This document shows, in pieces, positions 9,984-19,383 of a DNA stretch of 64,000 bases (positions are counted from its first letter, which is position 1; every line of letters starts with the position of its first letter). Where the stretch lies: contig NZ_JAPMXC010000010.1 of NCBI RefSeq assembly GCF_026624755.1, positions 267,053 through 331,052 of the forward strand, written 5' to 3'. The notes beneath the pieces were generated by a model. The model did not search any database. It was not told where the DNA came from and was given only the letters and a program-made list of their open reading frames with translations. Source of the DNA: Robbsia betulipollinis. Lineage in GTDB: Bacteria > Pseudomonadota > Gammaproteobacteria > Burkholderiales > Burkholderiaceae. A program made the translations under genes and the position numbers.

Positions 9984-10003
9984 CGCGCGGCCTGCCGGAG
10001 GGC

Positions 10004-10016
10004 GCATGACACCCTC
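10004..10016. repeat. Dispersed 13-mer, copy 1 (gcatgacaccctc)
   Basis: Exact 13-base match to 13296-13308. Both copies sit at junctions of convergent genes, next to stop codons. Confidence 0.4.
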
Positions 10017-10861
10017 TAGAACGTCACTTCCTTCGGAAAGGCCGCCGGGTCGATACGGGCAAGTGCCTGCATATTGTTCAGAATGGTCTTGCGCACGTCG
10101 CCCGCGGCCCGCGTCTTCGTCAGCCACGCATTGATCTGATCCAGCAGCGCGGGGTCGGTTTCCTTTTGCACGCCGATCGCCGTCGGCGCGAAGCTGGGTG
10201 GCGTGGGCACGATGAGATGCCCGAGCGACGGTGCCTTCGACAGTACCGTGGCCGCGAGCAGAACGACCAGGACCTGCGCATCGACCTGACCGGTCTGCAG
10301 CGCGAGCGTGGCATCGCCCGACGTATCGAAGCGCCGCAGCGCCGCCTGTTTGAGGTTTTGCGTGGCGAAGGTGTCCTGGTTCGATCCGATGTCGACCGAC
10401 AGCTTCACGCCCGGCCGGTCGACCTCGGCCCAGGTCTTCGGCGCGAAACCCGGCCGCGCCACCAGCGTGAAGGTATTCTGGAACAGCGGTTTGCTGAAGC
10501 CGACCATTTTTTCACGTTGCGGGGTGGGCGCGAGACCGAACATGCAGTCGATCTTGTTCGCCTGCAGATCGAGTACCGAATTGCCCCAGGTGGTCTCGAC
10601 CACCTGCAGGCGCACGCCGAGAAACGCGGCCAGGGAATTCGCGAAATCGACGCAGAACCCCTGCCACTGGCCGGTCGCCACGGATTTCGTGTAGTACGGT
10701 GCGGCGCCCGCGACGAAACCGGTACGCAACACGCCGGTGCGCTTGATGCGCGCGAGCGCGGATTCGCCGGCTTGCGCGAAGGCGAGCGAGGGCAGGGCGC
10801 AGCCGAGGCCCACTACCGCGGCGGCGGTGACGAATTCCCTGCGTGTCCAGCGCTTTGACAT
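10016..10861 (-). CDS. Amino-acid ABC transporter substrate-binding protein, Tat-type signal
   Basis: A 281-residue periplasmic binding protein of family 3 (SBP_bac_3). The N-terminus has a twin-arginine motif TRREFV (Arg7-Arg8), a hydrophobic stretch and an ALPSLAFAQA cleavage region near residue 31. The mature part starts with ALARIKRTGVLRTGF, typical of polar amino-acid binders, and GFCVDFANSLAAFLG is the family signature. Export by Tat suggests folding before export. It is transcribed toward the racemase gene, with about 30 bases between their ends, and is separated from its presumed permease and ATPase by that gene. The ligand is unknown. Confidence 0.88.
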   Translation of the reverse strand: MSKRWTRREFVTAAAVVGLGCALPSLAFAQAGESALARIKRTGVLRTGFVAGAAPYYTKSVATGQWQGFCVDFANSLAAFLGVRLQVVETTWGNSVLDLQANKIDCMFGLAPTPQREKMVGFSKPLFQNTFTLVARPGFAPKTWAEVDRPGVKLSVDIGSNQDTFATQNLKQAALRRFDTSGDATLALQTGQVDAQVLVVLLAATVLSKAPSLGHLIVPTPPSFAPTAIGVQKETDPALLDQINAWLTKTRAAGDVRKTILNNMQALARIDPAAFPKEVTF

Positions 10862-10996
10862 CGTTCGTTTCTCCGGTTGGCGGACGACGTGCGCGGGGGT
10901 GCGCGTCCGCCGTCATTGTAAGTGCTGTGCGCGCCCTGACAAAAAGCAATGGCGGTGATACCGTATTCAGTACATATGCACCGGGAGGTGTCACGG

Positions 10997-13246
10997 ATGA
11001 CGGATCTGGGAAAGGACGGCGCTGCCGAAGCGGGCGGCGTGGGCGAGCGATTCGTATTGAAGTCGGGTGACACCTTCGTCGTCAACGATGTCTTCGGCAA
11101 CGTGGGCGGCGCGCAGCAGGGTCTGTTCGTCAACGATACCCGTGTGCTGTCGCGCTTCGACCTCAGCCTGGGAACGCGCGCGCCGTCCCTGCTGTCGGGG
11201 AATGTCGACGACAGCAATACGGTGTTCACCGCGCATCTCACCAACCTGCCGCTGCCGGGGCTGGGCGAGCGCAGTCCGGCGGGCGGCACGATCCATCTCA
11301 AGCGGATGCGGGTGCTGACCGGGGAGGGCATGGACGAGGCGATCGCCGTGACGCATTACGGCCTGACGGCGCCCGCCGAGGGCGGGTCCGCATCGGCCAC
11401 GGATGAGCCGCCCGCCGCGCCCCTGCCCCTGTCGGTCGCGTTCGCGGCGGATTTTCGAGATATGTTCGAGGTTCGGGGCTCCGACCGTGCGCAGCGCGGG
11501 GAGACCTTCGCGCCGGTCATCGAGGATGGTGTCGTCGTGCTGCGCTACCGGGGTCTCGACGCCAAGGAACGCATCGTGCGGGTCAGTTTTTCCCCGGCGC
11601 CGCATGCGCTGACGGTCGACCGTGCCGATTACCTGCTCGAATTGATCCCGGACTGCTGCACCACGCTGTATCTGTCGGTGGCGTACGAAGAACGGGCCAT
11701 GCCGGGCACGGCGCCCCTGCCCGCCCTCGATATGCCCGATGCACCCGATGCGCCGGTGGCCCCGCCCGCCGTGGCCGGCCGTGCCGGCATGCGCGCCGCG
11801 CTGCTGGGCGCGCACACCGCGATGCGCGTGCGCCACCATGCCGGCGCGGTCGTCCAGTCGCGCAATACCCTGTTCAACGCGTGGCTGGCGCGTTCGAAGG
11901 CCGATCTGGACCTGCTCACCACGGACCTTCCGTCCGGCCCCTATCCCTACGCCGGCATTCCGTGGTTTTCGACCGCCTTCGGCCGCGACGGCATCATCAC
12001 CGCCTTGCAGATGCTGTGGCTGCAGCCGGCACTGGCGCGCGGCGTCCTGCGCTTTCTCGCGCAGCATCAGGCGCGGGATACATCGGCGTTCCGCGACGCG
12101 GCGCCGGGCAAGATCCTGCACGAGACCCGCAAATGCGAGATGGCGACCACCGGCGAGGTGCCATTCGGCATGTATTACGGCGGGGTGGACACGACGCCGC
12201 TGTTCGTGGTGCTGGCCGGCGCCTACCACACCCGCACCGGCGACGATGCGCTGATCGAGGAACTCTGGCCGGCGCTGCAGGCCGCCACCCGGTGGATCGC
12301 CGATGTCTGTGACAAAAGCCCGTTCGGCCTGCTGGCCTATCAGCGCGGTGCCGAGAGCGGCCTGGCGAACCAGGGCTGGAAAGACAGCCAGGACTCCGTC
12401 TTCCATGCCGACGGCCGTTTTCCCGAGGGCCCGATCGCGCTGGTCGAGGTGCAGGCCTACGCCTGCGTGGCGTTCGAAACGATGACGCGCCTCGCGGCGG
12501 GGCGCGAGGCGGCACAAACCCCGCAACCCTCCTACGCGGCACGCGCGGCGACGCTGCGCGACCGCCTGGAGACGATGTTCTGGATGGAGGATCAGCAATT
12601 CTACGGAATCGCCGTTGATGGCAAGGGCGCGCTGTGCCGGGTGCGTGCATCGAACGCGGGCCATCTGCTGACGTTCGGGTTGCCGTCGCCTGCGCGCGCC
12701 GACGCGGTGATCGGGCATCTGCGCGCCAGCGAATTCCAGAATGGCTGGGGGGTGCGCACCCTGGCATCGGGCCAGGCGCGCTACAACCCGATGTCCTATC
12801 ACAATGGCTCGGTCTGGCCGCACGACACCGCGCTGTGCGCGAAAGGCATCGCGCATTACGGCGACAAGCACACCGCGGTGCGTCTGTTGCAAACCCTGCA
12901 TGAAGCCGCCGTGGGTTTCGGCATGCGTCTGCCGGAACTGTTTTGCGGCTTTACGCGTTCGCGCGGCGAGGTGCCCACCGCCTATCCGGTTGCCTGCCTG
13001 CCGCAGGCCTGGGCGACCGGCGCGCCCTTCATGATGCTCGAAGCCTGCCTCGGGCTGGAGATCGATGCGGCGCGCGGCGAAGTCACCGTCACGCAGCCGG
13101 CGCTCCCCGACGGCATCGACCATCTCGCGATCACCGATTTGCAGGTGGGCGAGGCGACCATCTCGCTGGTCTTCGAGCGCGAACGCGGTCGCATCGGCGT
13201 GACCGGCACGGACAGCGCGTTACGCCTGCTCACGCCGTCGGCATGA
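10997..13246 (+). CDS. Amylo-alpha-1,6-glucosidase / glycogen-debranching-type glycosidase
   Basis: A 749-residue cytoplasmic protein. Residues about 10-220 are an N-terminal glycogen-debranching beta domain (GDE_N_bis type; [24 protein letters not shown]). The rest is an (alpha/alpha)6-barrel glycosidase with [19 protein letters not shown] and FAMYYG-like motifs, as in trehalase/GH63-like debranching enzymes. The ATG at 10997 has GGGAGGTG 8-15 bases upstream; earlier in-frame ATGs at 10949 and 10976 lack a ribosome site. No glg genes are adjacent. The product is likely to act on alpha-glucans or oligosaccharides. Divergent from the amino-acid binding-protein gene and convergent with the MFS gene. 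Confidence 0.85.
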   Translation: MTDLGKDGAAEAGGVGERFVLKSGDTFVVNDVFGNVGGAQQGLFVNDTRVLSRFDLSLGTRAPSLLSGNVDDSNTVFTAHLTNLPLPGLGERSPAGGTIHLKRMRVLTGEGMDEAIAVTHYGLTAPAEGGSASATDEPPAAPLPLSVAFAADFRDMFEVRGSDRAQRGETFAPVIEDGVVVLRYRGLDAKERIVRVSFSPAPHALTVDRADYLLELIPDCCTTLYLSVAYEERAMPGTAPLPALDMPDAPDAPVAPPAVAGRAGMRAALLGAHTAMRVRHHAGAVVQSRNTLFNAWLARSKADLDLLTTDLPSGPYPYAGIPWFSTAFGRDGIITALQMLWLQPALARGVLRFLAQHQARDTSAFRDAAPGKILHETRKCEMATTGEVPFGMYYGGVDTTPLFVVLAGAYHTRTGDDALIEELWPALQAATRWIADVCDKSPFGLLAYQRGAESGLANQGWKDSQDSVFHADGRFPEGPIALVEVQAYACVAFETMTRLAAGREAAQTPQPSYAARAATLRDRLETMFWMEDQQFYGIAVDGKGALCRVRASNAGHLLTFGLPSPARADAVIGHLRASEFQNGWGVRTLASGQARYNPMSYHNGSVWPHDTALCAKGIAHYGDKHTAVRLLQTLHEAAVGFGMRLPELFCGFTRSRGEVPTAYPVACLPQAWATGAPFMMLEACLGLEIDAARGEVTVTQPALPDGIDHLAITDLQVGEATISLVFERERGRIGVTGTDSALRLLTPSA

Positions 13247-13266
13247 ACGACGGGCGGTGCGGGGTG

Positions 13267-13286
13267 CCCGGGCGCCAGCGCCCGGG
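13267..13286. terminator. Bidirectional hairpin between convergent genes
   Basis: Perfect 8-bp GC stem CCCGGGCG/CGCCCGGG with a 4-base loop, lying between the glycosidase stop and the MFS stop. No T-tract on either side, so it is a terminator candidate by position and stem strength only. Confidence 0.5.
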
Positions 13287-13295
13287 GATGTCGGT

Positions 13296-13308
13296 GCATG
13301 ACACCCTC
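13296..13308. repeat. Dispersed 13-mer, copy 2 (gcatgacaccctc)
   Basis: Exact match to 10004-10016, again between convergent genes. Confidence 0.4.
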
Positions 13309-13341
13309 CAGGCATCCGTGCCCGGGCGTCGTTGCCGAACC

Positions 13342-14652
13342 TCAGTGCCCCAGCGACAGCGTGCCTTCGGCATCGGCATGCTTTTCCGCATAGGCCTTCG
13401 CCTCGGGCGACACGCGCAGGAAGATCGTCAACACGGCCGAGAGCACGTACATGCCGGAGAAAATCCAGACCACGCCCTCGATGCCGACGCTGCTGCGAAA
13501 CAGCGTGACGACCAGCGGGCCGAGCCAGACGCTGATGCCGGCGCCCAGCCCCAGGATCGACAATGCCGCGGCTTTTTCCTTCGGCGCCAGTTGCGGCACC
13601 AGGCCGGACAGCGGCACGAAGCAGGCGAGCGTCGCGCCATAGAGGACGCCGAACACCGCGATCATCGCGAAGTCGCCCTTGAACAGCAGCGGCATGTAGT
13701 ACATCAACGGCACGCTGATCGCCGAGCCGAGACCGCCGGCGAAGCCGATCACGCGCCGGTAACCGATGCGATCCGCGGCGATGCCCGACGCCAGGTTGAA
13801 GACGATATTGCTGAGGAAAATGATCGACAGCAGGTGCAGCCAGTCCTGCAGCGTGAGGCCGATGACCTTCGTGAAGAACGCCGGCATGATCACCAGGAAC
13901 GCATATTCGGACGAGGTATTGATCGCGCGGGTGATGCCGGCCATCATGATCTTCGGCTCGCGCCAGATGATGGTGACGCTGCCGAACACGATCGCGAACG
14001 GGCTGTGACCGCCGCGCGCCATGCGCGCCGAGCCGGATGCGTCGCGGCAGCACAGCAGCGTGATGCCGCCGCCGAGGACGACGAGGCCGAGGGACGCCCA
14101 GAATGTCGCCACCTCGCCGATCAGCGGAATCGTGATGCTGGCGAACAGGGAGCCGAGCGTGGGCAGGCCCGCGGCGAAAGCGAACCAGAACCAGCCGACC
14201 GCCGATCCCAACTGTTTCGACGGCGTGGCCGCCGCGATCCAGACGAGAAAACCGAACGCGAACAGCGGATAGCCCAGGCCGCGCACCGCGTAGGCCAGCA
14301 ACATGGCCGCGTAGCTGTGCGTACGGACGCCGAAGGTCAGGAACACCACTTCGAAGACCATCCAGATCAGCAGTCCGATCGTCATGACGCGCTTGGGCCC
14401 CCACAGGTCCGACAGGGCGCCCGAGAGCCAGGAGGAGATCGATACCGTCAGACCGTAGACGGTGAAGAGCAGGGCGATCCTGCTGTTCGAAATGCCGTGA
14501 CTGGAGAGGAAAGGCGCGAGATAGCCGGCTTCGACCCCATCGCCGATCATGAACAGCAGCAGGCCGAGGAAACCGACCGCAAGCGAACGGGGCAGGCCGA
14601 TCCGGTCGAACAGGCCGGTGCGGGAAGAGGGAATCGTATTGTCGAGGGACAT
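13342..14652 (-). CDS. MFS transporter, polyol permease (RbtT/DalT-like) family
   Basis: A 12-TM major facilitator, about 436 residues. It resembles the Klebsiella ribitol and D-arabinitol permeases RbtT/DalT: GDGVEAGYLAPFLSSHGI, YGLTVSISSWLSGAL, RGLGYPLFAFGF, SAVGWFWFAFAAG and RAINTSSEYAFLVIMP all match the family pattern. It probably imports a sugar alcohol or related compound by proton symport. The ATG at 14652 is preferred because GGAG lies 11 bases upstream; the ATG at 14661 has this GGAG only 2 bases away. No polyol dehydrogenase lies beside it, so the substrate is not supported by context. Confidence 0.83.
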   Translation of the reverse strand: MSLDNTIPSSRTGLFDRIGLPRSLAVGFLGLLLFMIGDGVEAGYLAPFLSSHGISNSRIALLFTVYGLTVSISSWLSGALSDLWGPKRVMTIGLLIWMVFEVVFLTFGVRTHSYAAMLLAYAVRGLGYPLFAFGFLVWIAAATPSKQLGSAVGWFWFAFAAGLPTLGSLFASITIPLIGEVATFWASLGLVVLGGGITLLCCRDASGSARMARGGHSPFAIVFGSVTIIWREPKIMMAGITRAINTSSEYAFLVIMPAFFTKVIGLTLQDWLHLLSIIFLSNIVFNLASGIAADRIGYRRVIGFAGGLGSAISVPLMYYMPLLFKGDFAMIAVFGVLYGATLACFVPLSGLVPQLAPKEKAAALSILGLGAGISVWLGPLVVTLFRSSVGIEGVVWIFSGMYVLSAVLTIFLRVSPEAKAYAEKHADAEGTLSLGH

Positions 14653-15368
14653 CTGGTGCATAGCTCCGTGTGAAGGTGCCGGCGCGGTTCCGGAAAAAGA
14701 CGAATCCGCAGGCGAGCACGTGCCTGCCCGGGCGCGAGGCCGCAGAGGACCCGGCGCGCGAGCGCAGGCAAATCGCCGGCATTGCGCCGGGCGGTGGCGT
14801 TGAGTCGGTGGCGCTAGGCCGGTGACGCTAAGCCGGTGACGCTAAAAGTCGGTGGCTTTGAATCAGCGCGCCGCTAGACGCGAAAACGCGTGTCGTGAGA
14901 GAAAATCATGACTTGGCCGTCCTGGTTGGAACCGTTTCCATCGATGCCCCACGTCATTCGGGGTGTTCATCGCTTCGACGATTCGAAGGGGTTGTCGCAC
15001 GATCTGTAGCCGCACTTCGGGGAAGTCGCCAGCGTCTCCTCTGGCCCTTCACCGCCTGCCTTGCAGACGACATCCCGGTGTTTTTCACATCCGGGAGAGT
15101 GACATGTCGACGGCGACGCGCTGCGTTGCCGTGCATGATTGAACCGCTGATTGTTCGATACTGCGCTGTACTGCCGATGTCGTCCTGCCGTACAGCGACA
15201 AGGGCGAATCGGAATTATACCCAGGGTCGCGACATGTATCAAAATATAACCGCCGTTCGGCATGCGACACGCGGTCCCACCCCCGCGGGATGCGACGCTC
15301 TGCCGGCGCGGCGCGGCGCACCCCATTTTTCATCAACCGTTCGCCATGACATTACGGACTCCCCGACA
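14653..15368. other. Long intergenic region without recognised gene
   Basis: About 700 bases between divergent genes. It contains a 14-bp tandem array at 14804-14845. No tRNA, riboswitch or supported ORF was seen. A frame open from 14895 runs into the DUF2891 gene, but its sequence upstream of 15369 is not protein-like (Arg- and Cys-rich). AT-richer spots near 15210-15250 may carry the promoter of the DUF2891 gene. Confidence 0.5.
14804..14845. repeat. 14-bp tandem repeat, three units
   Basis: Units gtcggtggcgctag, gccggtgacgctaa, gccggtgacgctaa: the second and third are identical and the first differs at three positions. A degenerate fourth unit (gtcggtggcttt) follows at 14848. The units share CGCTAA with the 14-bp array at 42433-42474. 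Confidence 0.85.
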
Positions 15369-16376
15369 ATGATGCAACTCACGCCTGAAATGGCCGTTAA
15401 ATTCAGTACCCTCGCGCTGGACCATCTGACGCGCGAATACCCGAACAAGCTGACGCACGTGCTGGCCGGGCCCGACGATGCGCGCGGCCCGCGGGAGCTG
15501 CATCCCATTTTTTATGGCAGTTACGACTGGCACTCCTGCGTACATGGCTACTGGCTGGTGCTGCGCCTGCTCGATCGTTATCCCGATTTCACCCCGGCAG
15601 CACGCATCGTTGCGCTGGTGGATGCGCATTTCACGCCGGCCAATGTCGACGTGGAGATGGCGTACCTGACGCAGGCGCACAACCGCGGCTTCGAGCGCCC
15701 GTACGGCTGGGCCTGGCTGCTGGCGCTGGCGGGTCAGCTCGAGGCGTCGACGCTGCCGCAGGCCGCGCGCTGGGCACGGACGCTTGCGCCCATGACCGAG
15801 TTCTTCGTCGCCAGTTTCGTCGCGTTTCTGGAAAAAGCCGATTACCCGCTGCGCGTGGGCACGCATTTCAATACGGCCTTCGCCTTGTCGCTGGCGCTGG
15901 ATTTCGGCCGTCGGACCGGGCGCGTCGCGCTGGTGGCGGGGATCGAGGCCGCGGCGCTGCGCTGGCATGCCGGGGACCGCGACTGCCAGGCATGGGAGCC
16001 GGGAGGCGACGAGTTCCTGTCGCCGGCGCTGATGGAGGCGGCACTGATGCGCCGCGTGCTGCCCGCGGCGGCGTTTCTCGACTGGTTCGGCGCGTTCCTG
16101 CCCGATCTGGCCATGCGGCGGCCGGCAGCGCTGTTCGTGCCGGCGACGGTTTCGGACCGCAGCGACGGCAAGATCGCGCACCTCGACGGCCTGAACCTGA
16201 GCCGCGCCTGGTGCCAACGCGATCTTGCCGCCGCGCTGCCGCCCGAGGATGCGCGCCGCGCGGTGCTGCTGGACGCCGCCGCGCGGCATCTGGACACGGC
16301 GTTGCCGCATGTGGCGGGAGACTATATGGGCGAACACTGGCTTGCGACCTTCGCGCTGCTCGCGCTGGAGGCATAG
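15369..16376 (+). CDS. DUF2891 family protein
   Basis: A 335-residue, mostly alpha-helical soluble protein of the DUF2891 family. Conserved blocks: LHPIFYGSYDWHSCVHGYW near the N-terminus, FERPYGWAWLLAL, FFVASFVAFLEKADYPLRVGTH, SPALMEAALM and GEHWLATFALLAL at the end. The rows of aromatic and His residues and the helix pattern resemble (alpha/alpha)6-barrel glycosidases or lyases, but no catalytic function is established for the family. The start is one of two adjacent ATGs at 15369/15372; the ribosome site is weak. Convergent with the hybrid kinase gene. Confidence 0.82.
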   Translation: MMQLTPEMAVKFSTLALDHLTREYPNKLTHVLAGPDDARGPRELHPIFYGSYDWHSCVHGYWLVLRLLDRYPDFTPAARIVALVDAHFTPANVDVEMAYLTQAHNRGFERPYGWAWLLALAGQLEASTLPQAARWARTLAPMTEFFVASFVAFLEKADYPLRVGTHFNTAFALSLALDFGRRTGRVALVAGIEAAALRWHAGDRDCQAWEPGGDEFLSPALMEAALMRRVLPAAAFLDWFGAFLPDLAMRRPAALFVPATVSDRSDGKIAHLDGLNLSRAWCQRDLAAALPPEDARRAVLLDAAARHLDTALPHVAGDYMGEHWLATFALLALEA

Positions 16377-16454
16377 GACCGGGGCGCACGCCGCTTGCAT
16401 CCCGTGCACGGGCGCGCCGCCGCAGCGGTCCGTCCCCGCAATGCACGACATGCG

Positions 16455-18440
16455 CTAGCGCGCGGCCGGCCTGCCGGCGTGTGCGGCCAGCACCGTGAGC
16501 AGGCCGTGAAAATCCACCGGTTTGGTGAAGTGGTGGTCGAAGCCGGCGGCCGCCGCGTCCCGTTTGTCCTGTTCCTGGCCCCAGCCCGTCAACGCGATGA
16601 GCAGCAGGCGTTTGCCCCAGCCGGTTGCCCGGATTCGCCGCGCCACCTCGTAGCCGTTGATATCCGGCAGGCCGATGTCGAGGATGACGACATCGGCGCG
16701 AAACGTTTCGGCGGCGTGGAGACCGGACAGGCCCGTGAAGGCCGTGCGGACTTCCTGATTGCCCGATTCCAGCACCATCGACAGGCTCAGCGCCGCGTCC
16801 TCGTTGTCGTCGACGATCAGGATGCGCCGCCCGTCCCGCGAGGCCAGCGGCAGCAGGCCGGACTCGGGCGCCGCGGGCGGCACCGGGACGTCGCAGACCG
16901 GCAGGCGCACGGTGAAGAGGCTGCCCCGGCCGTCGCCGTCGCTATCGGCGCTCACCTGGCCGCCGTGCAGTTCGGTCAGGGCCCGCACCAGCGACAGGCC
17001 GATGCCCAGCCCGCCCTGCGCGCGGTCGAGCGCCGGCGAAAGCTGCGAGAACATCTCGAAAATGCTCGTCAGATGCTCCTGCGCGATGCCGATGCCCGAA
17101 TCGCGCACCGAGATCACCGCCTCGTCGCCGACGCGTTCGGCGCTCAGGGTGACCAGGCCGCCCGCGGGCGTGTATTTGGCTGCGTTGTTCAGCAGGTTCT
17201 GCAGCATTTGCGACAGCCGGGTGGGGTCGGCATCCAGCACGATCGGCGCGTTCGGAAACTGTACGACGAGCTGGTGCGCGCCGGCGAGCATCAGCGGGCG
17301 CGACGTTTCCACCGCCGCGCTCATCACGCTGGCGAGTTCGACCGGCTGCTTGCGCAGTTCGAGCTTGCCCTGGGTGATGCGCGACACTTCGAGCAGATCG
17401 TCGACGAGGTGCGTCATGTGCTGCAACTGGCGTTCGAACACCTCGCGCGACCAGAGCACCTGCGGATCGCTGAATTCCTTCTGCCGCAGCAGTTCGAGCA
17501 CGTTGCGCATGGGCGCGAGCGGATTGCGCAGTTCGTGGGCAAGCGTCGCCAGGAACTCGTCCTTGCGCCGGTCCGCGTCGGACAGTTGACGATTCAGCTG
17601 CGTGAGCAGGGCTTCGCCCTGCTTGCGTGCGGAAATATCGATAAAGAGCCCGTGTAGCGACAGCGCCTGGCCGTCGGCATCGTACAGCGCGCGGCCGCGC
17701 CCTTCCATCCAGCGCCATTGCCCGTCACCATGGAGCAGGCGGAATTCGACCGTATAGTCCGCGCGTTGCGTCAGCGCCCGTTCGACCGCCTGCCGCACCA
17801 TCTCGCGATCGTCGTCGTGCACGCGCGCATAAAACGCCGCGACCGACGCCTGGAAGCGGCCGTCGGAGAGGCCGATGAGTTCCTCCAGTTCGCGGCTCCA
17901 GGTGATCTCCTGCGTCGTCAGGTCGCGCGACCACACGCCCATGCGCGCGCCGCGCAGCGCCAGACTCAGGACGTCGCGGTTTTCCTCGAGCGCGCGCTGC
18001 GCGACCAGGCGTGCGTCCAGCGCGGTCTCGGCGTGTTTGCGCGCGAGCAGCAACTCGCTTTCATAGCGGTGCCGCTCGGTCACCACCATCACCGCCAGTT
18101 CGTCGAACTCGCCTTCGCCATAGCGCCGCCGGGTCGCGTTGATCAGCATCGGCACGAGCCGCCCGTCGCGATGCATGACGTCGAGCTTGACCTCCGCCAC
18201 GGAGCGCTGTATTTCCAGCAGCGGTGCCCAATGGGTCTGGTGGAAGGCGCGCCCGGCAAGCGTGAGGAAATCCTGAAGCCGGCGCTGCGCGATGATTTCC
18301 CCGGCCTCGTATCCCAGCCACCGGCTGAACGTCGCATTGGCCCGCACGATCAGGCCGCGCGTCGTCGTGACGAGCAGCCCGCAGGGCGCGTGCTCGATCA
18401 TCTGCGCATAAGGTGGCAGCGCCGCTGGCAGCGTGTCCAT
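16455..18440 (-). CDS. PAS-domain hybrid histidine kinase with C-terminal receiver, coupled to RsbQ-like hydrolase
   Basis: A 661-residue soluble sensor kinase. First PAS domain about residues 8-125, helical linker, second PAS with PAC about 160-285, HisKA with LAHELRNPLAPM, HATPase_c (NNAAKYTPAGG, GLGIGLSLVR), and a receiver domain from about 540 (ILIVDDNEDA; phospho-Asp in VVILDIGLPDING). No membrane helices. It starts 4 bases after the stop codon of the upstream RsbQ-like hydrolase, so the two are cotranslated. In Bacillus, RsbQ acts on the PAS domain of RsbP phosphatase; here the PAS output is a histidine kinase. The first PAS domain (HTHWAPLLEIQ and LVPMLINATRR) is of the type found next to RsbQ proteins. 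Confidence 0.88.
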   Translation of the reverse strand: MDTLPAALPPYAQMIEHAPCGLLVTTTRGLIVRANATFSRWLGYEAGEIIAQRRLQDFLTLAGRAFHQTHWAPLLEIQRSVAEVKLDVMHRDGRLVPMLINATRRRYGEGEFDELAVMVVTERHRYESELLLARKHAETALDARLVAQRALEENRDVLSLALRGARMGVWSRDLTTQEITWSRELEELIGLSDGRFQASVAAFYARVHDDDREMVRQAVERALTQRADYTVEFRLLHGDGQWRWMEGRGRALYDADGQALSLHGLFIDISARKQGEALLTQLNRQLSDADRRKDEFLATLAHELRNPLAPMRNVLELLRQKEFSDPQVLWSREVFERQLQHMTHLVDDLLEVSRITQGKLELRKQPVELASVMSAAVETSRPLMLAGAHQLVVQFPNAPIVLDADPTRLSQMLQNLLNNAAKYTPAGGLVTLSAERVGDEAVISVRDSGIGIAQEHLTSIFEMFSQLSPALDRAQGGLGIGLSLVRALTELHGGQVSADSDGDGRGSLFTVRLPVCDVPVPPAAPESGLLPLASRDGRRILIVDDNEDAALSLSMVLESGNQEVRTAFTGLSGLHAAETFRADVVILDIGLPDINGYEVARRIRATGWGKRLLLIALTGWGQEQDKRDAAAAGFDHHFTKPVDFHGLLTVLAAHAGRPAAR

Positions 18441-18443
18441 CGC

Positions 18444-19247
18444 TCAGAGACCGCGCCCGTGCAGGTAGGACGCGATGGCGTCGGTACAGGCCGCGGGCGC
18501 GCTCAGATGCGGGCAGTGGCCGGTGTTCTCGATGACGGAGAGGGTACAGTCGGGGATGTTCCGCTGCATGTATTCGCCGACGGCGAGCGGCGCGAGGAAG
18601 TCCTCGCTGGACTGCAGGATCAGCGTGGGAACGCGGAGCTTGTCCAGTTTGTCGCGGGAATCGGTGAGAAAGACGACGCGCGCGAAGTGCTTGGCGATGT
18701 CGGGGTCGGCGCGGCACAGGCTGGCGGCCATCTCGTCGCCGAGTTCCGGCCGCTCGGGCGCGCCCATGATGGTGGGCGCGATGCCGTTGGACCAGCCGAA
18801 ATAGTTGCTCTCCAGCGTTTCCAGCAGTTCGTCGATATCGGCGCGGCCGAAGCCGCCGATATAGTCGCCGCTGTCGATGAAGGAGGGGGACGGCGCGACC
18901 ATCACCAGCGCGGCGAAGCGCTCGGGTGCCTGGATCGCGGTCAGCATGCCGATCGTGGCCGAGACCGAATGCCCGATGAACACGACCGGCGCATCGGTGA
19001 ATTCCGTGAGGATGTCCAGCAGATCGGCGGCATAGCCGCTCAGGGAGGCGTACTTCGTCCGATCGTAGGCGCCGAGGTCGGAACGGCCGCTGCCCACCAG
19101 GTCGAAGACCACGATGCGGTACCGGCCCTCGAACGCCGAGCGCAGGTAGCGCCACATCGCCTGGCTGCCGCCGAAGCCATGGCCGAAGACCAGGGTCACG
19201 GGGCCGCTGCCGCTGACATGGACGTTATTGCGCTGCTGCACACTCAT
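18444..19247 (-). CDS. RsbQ-like alpha/beta hydrolase
   Basis: A 267-residue alpha/beta hydrolase of the RsbQ/KAI2/D14 group. The catalytic triad is visible as Ser94 (GHSVSA), Asp216 (SSEDFLAP) and His244 (GHCPHLSAP), almost the same numbering as B. subtilis RsbQ (Ser96, Asp219, His247). NYFGWSNGIAPTIMG and DPDIAKHFARVVFLTDSRDKL also match RsbQ. Established knowledge: RsbQ is needed for energy-stress sensing by the PAS phosphatase RsbP, probably by processing a small hydrophobic ligand. Here it is directly upstream of a PAS histidine kinase with a 3-base gap, so it is likely to produce or modify that kinase's ligand. Confidence 0.87.
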   Translation of the reverse strand: MSVQQRNNVHVSGSGPVTLVFGHGFGGSQAMWRYLRSAFEGRYRIVVFDLVGSGRSDLGAYDRTKYASLSGYAADLLDILTEFTDAPVVFIGHSVSATIGMLTAIQAPERFAALVMVAPSPSFIDSGDYIGGFGRADIDELLETLESNYFGWSNGIAPTIMGAPERPELGDEMAASLCRADPDIAKHFARVVFLTDSRDKLDKLRVPTLILQSSEDFLAPLAVGEYMQRNIPDCTLSVIENTGHCPHLSAPAACTDAIASYLHGRGL

Positions 19248-19333
19248 TGCTTCCCTCGGAAAGATGTCTCTCCGAGCATTCTTTCACAAGCGGCGGGAAA
19301 GGGGCACTGCCGCGCGTCGCGGCCGTGCGATTC

Positions 19334-19352
19334 GGACCCGAGCGTCGGGTCC
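19334..19352. terminator. Hairpin downstream of the cupin gene
   Basis: Perfect 8-bp stem GGACCCGA/TCGGGTCC with a 3-base loop, between the cupin stop and the RsbQ-like start. No strong T-tract follows, so it may be a terminator or attenuator for the cupin/gabD transcript. Confidence 0.42.
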
Positions 19353-19383
19353 TTGCCACACCGGCTCCCCGCCGTGAGTCGGA

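Noticed and set aside
10991..13123. 710-residue minus-strand frame opposite the debranching-type glycosidase
   Set aside because: Arg/His/Gln-rich, no recognisable fold, and the plus-strand gene has all glycosidase motifs.
14895..15368. Upstream extension of the DUF2891 gene (158 extra codons)
   Set aside because: The extension is Cys/Arg-rich and not protein-like, while family homology starts at the ATG pair at 15369.
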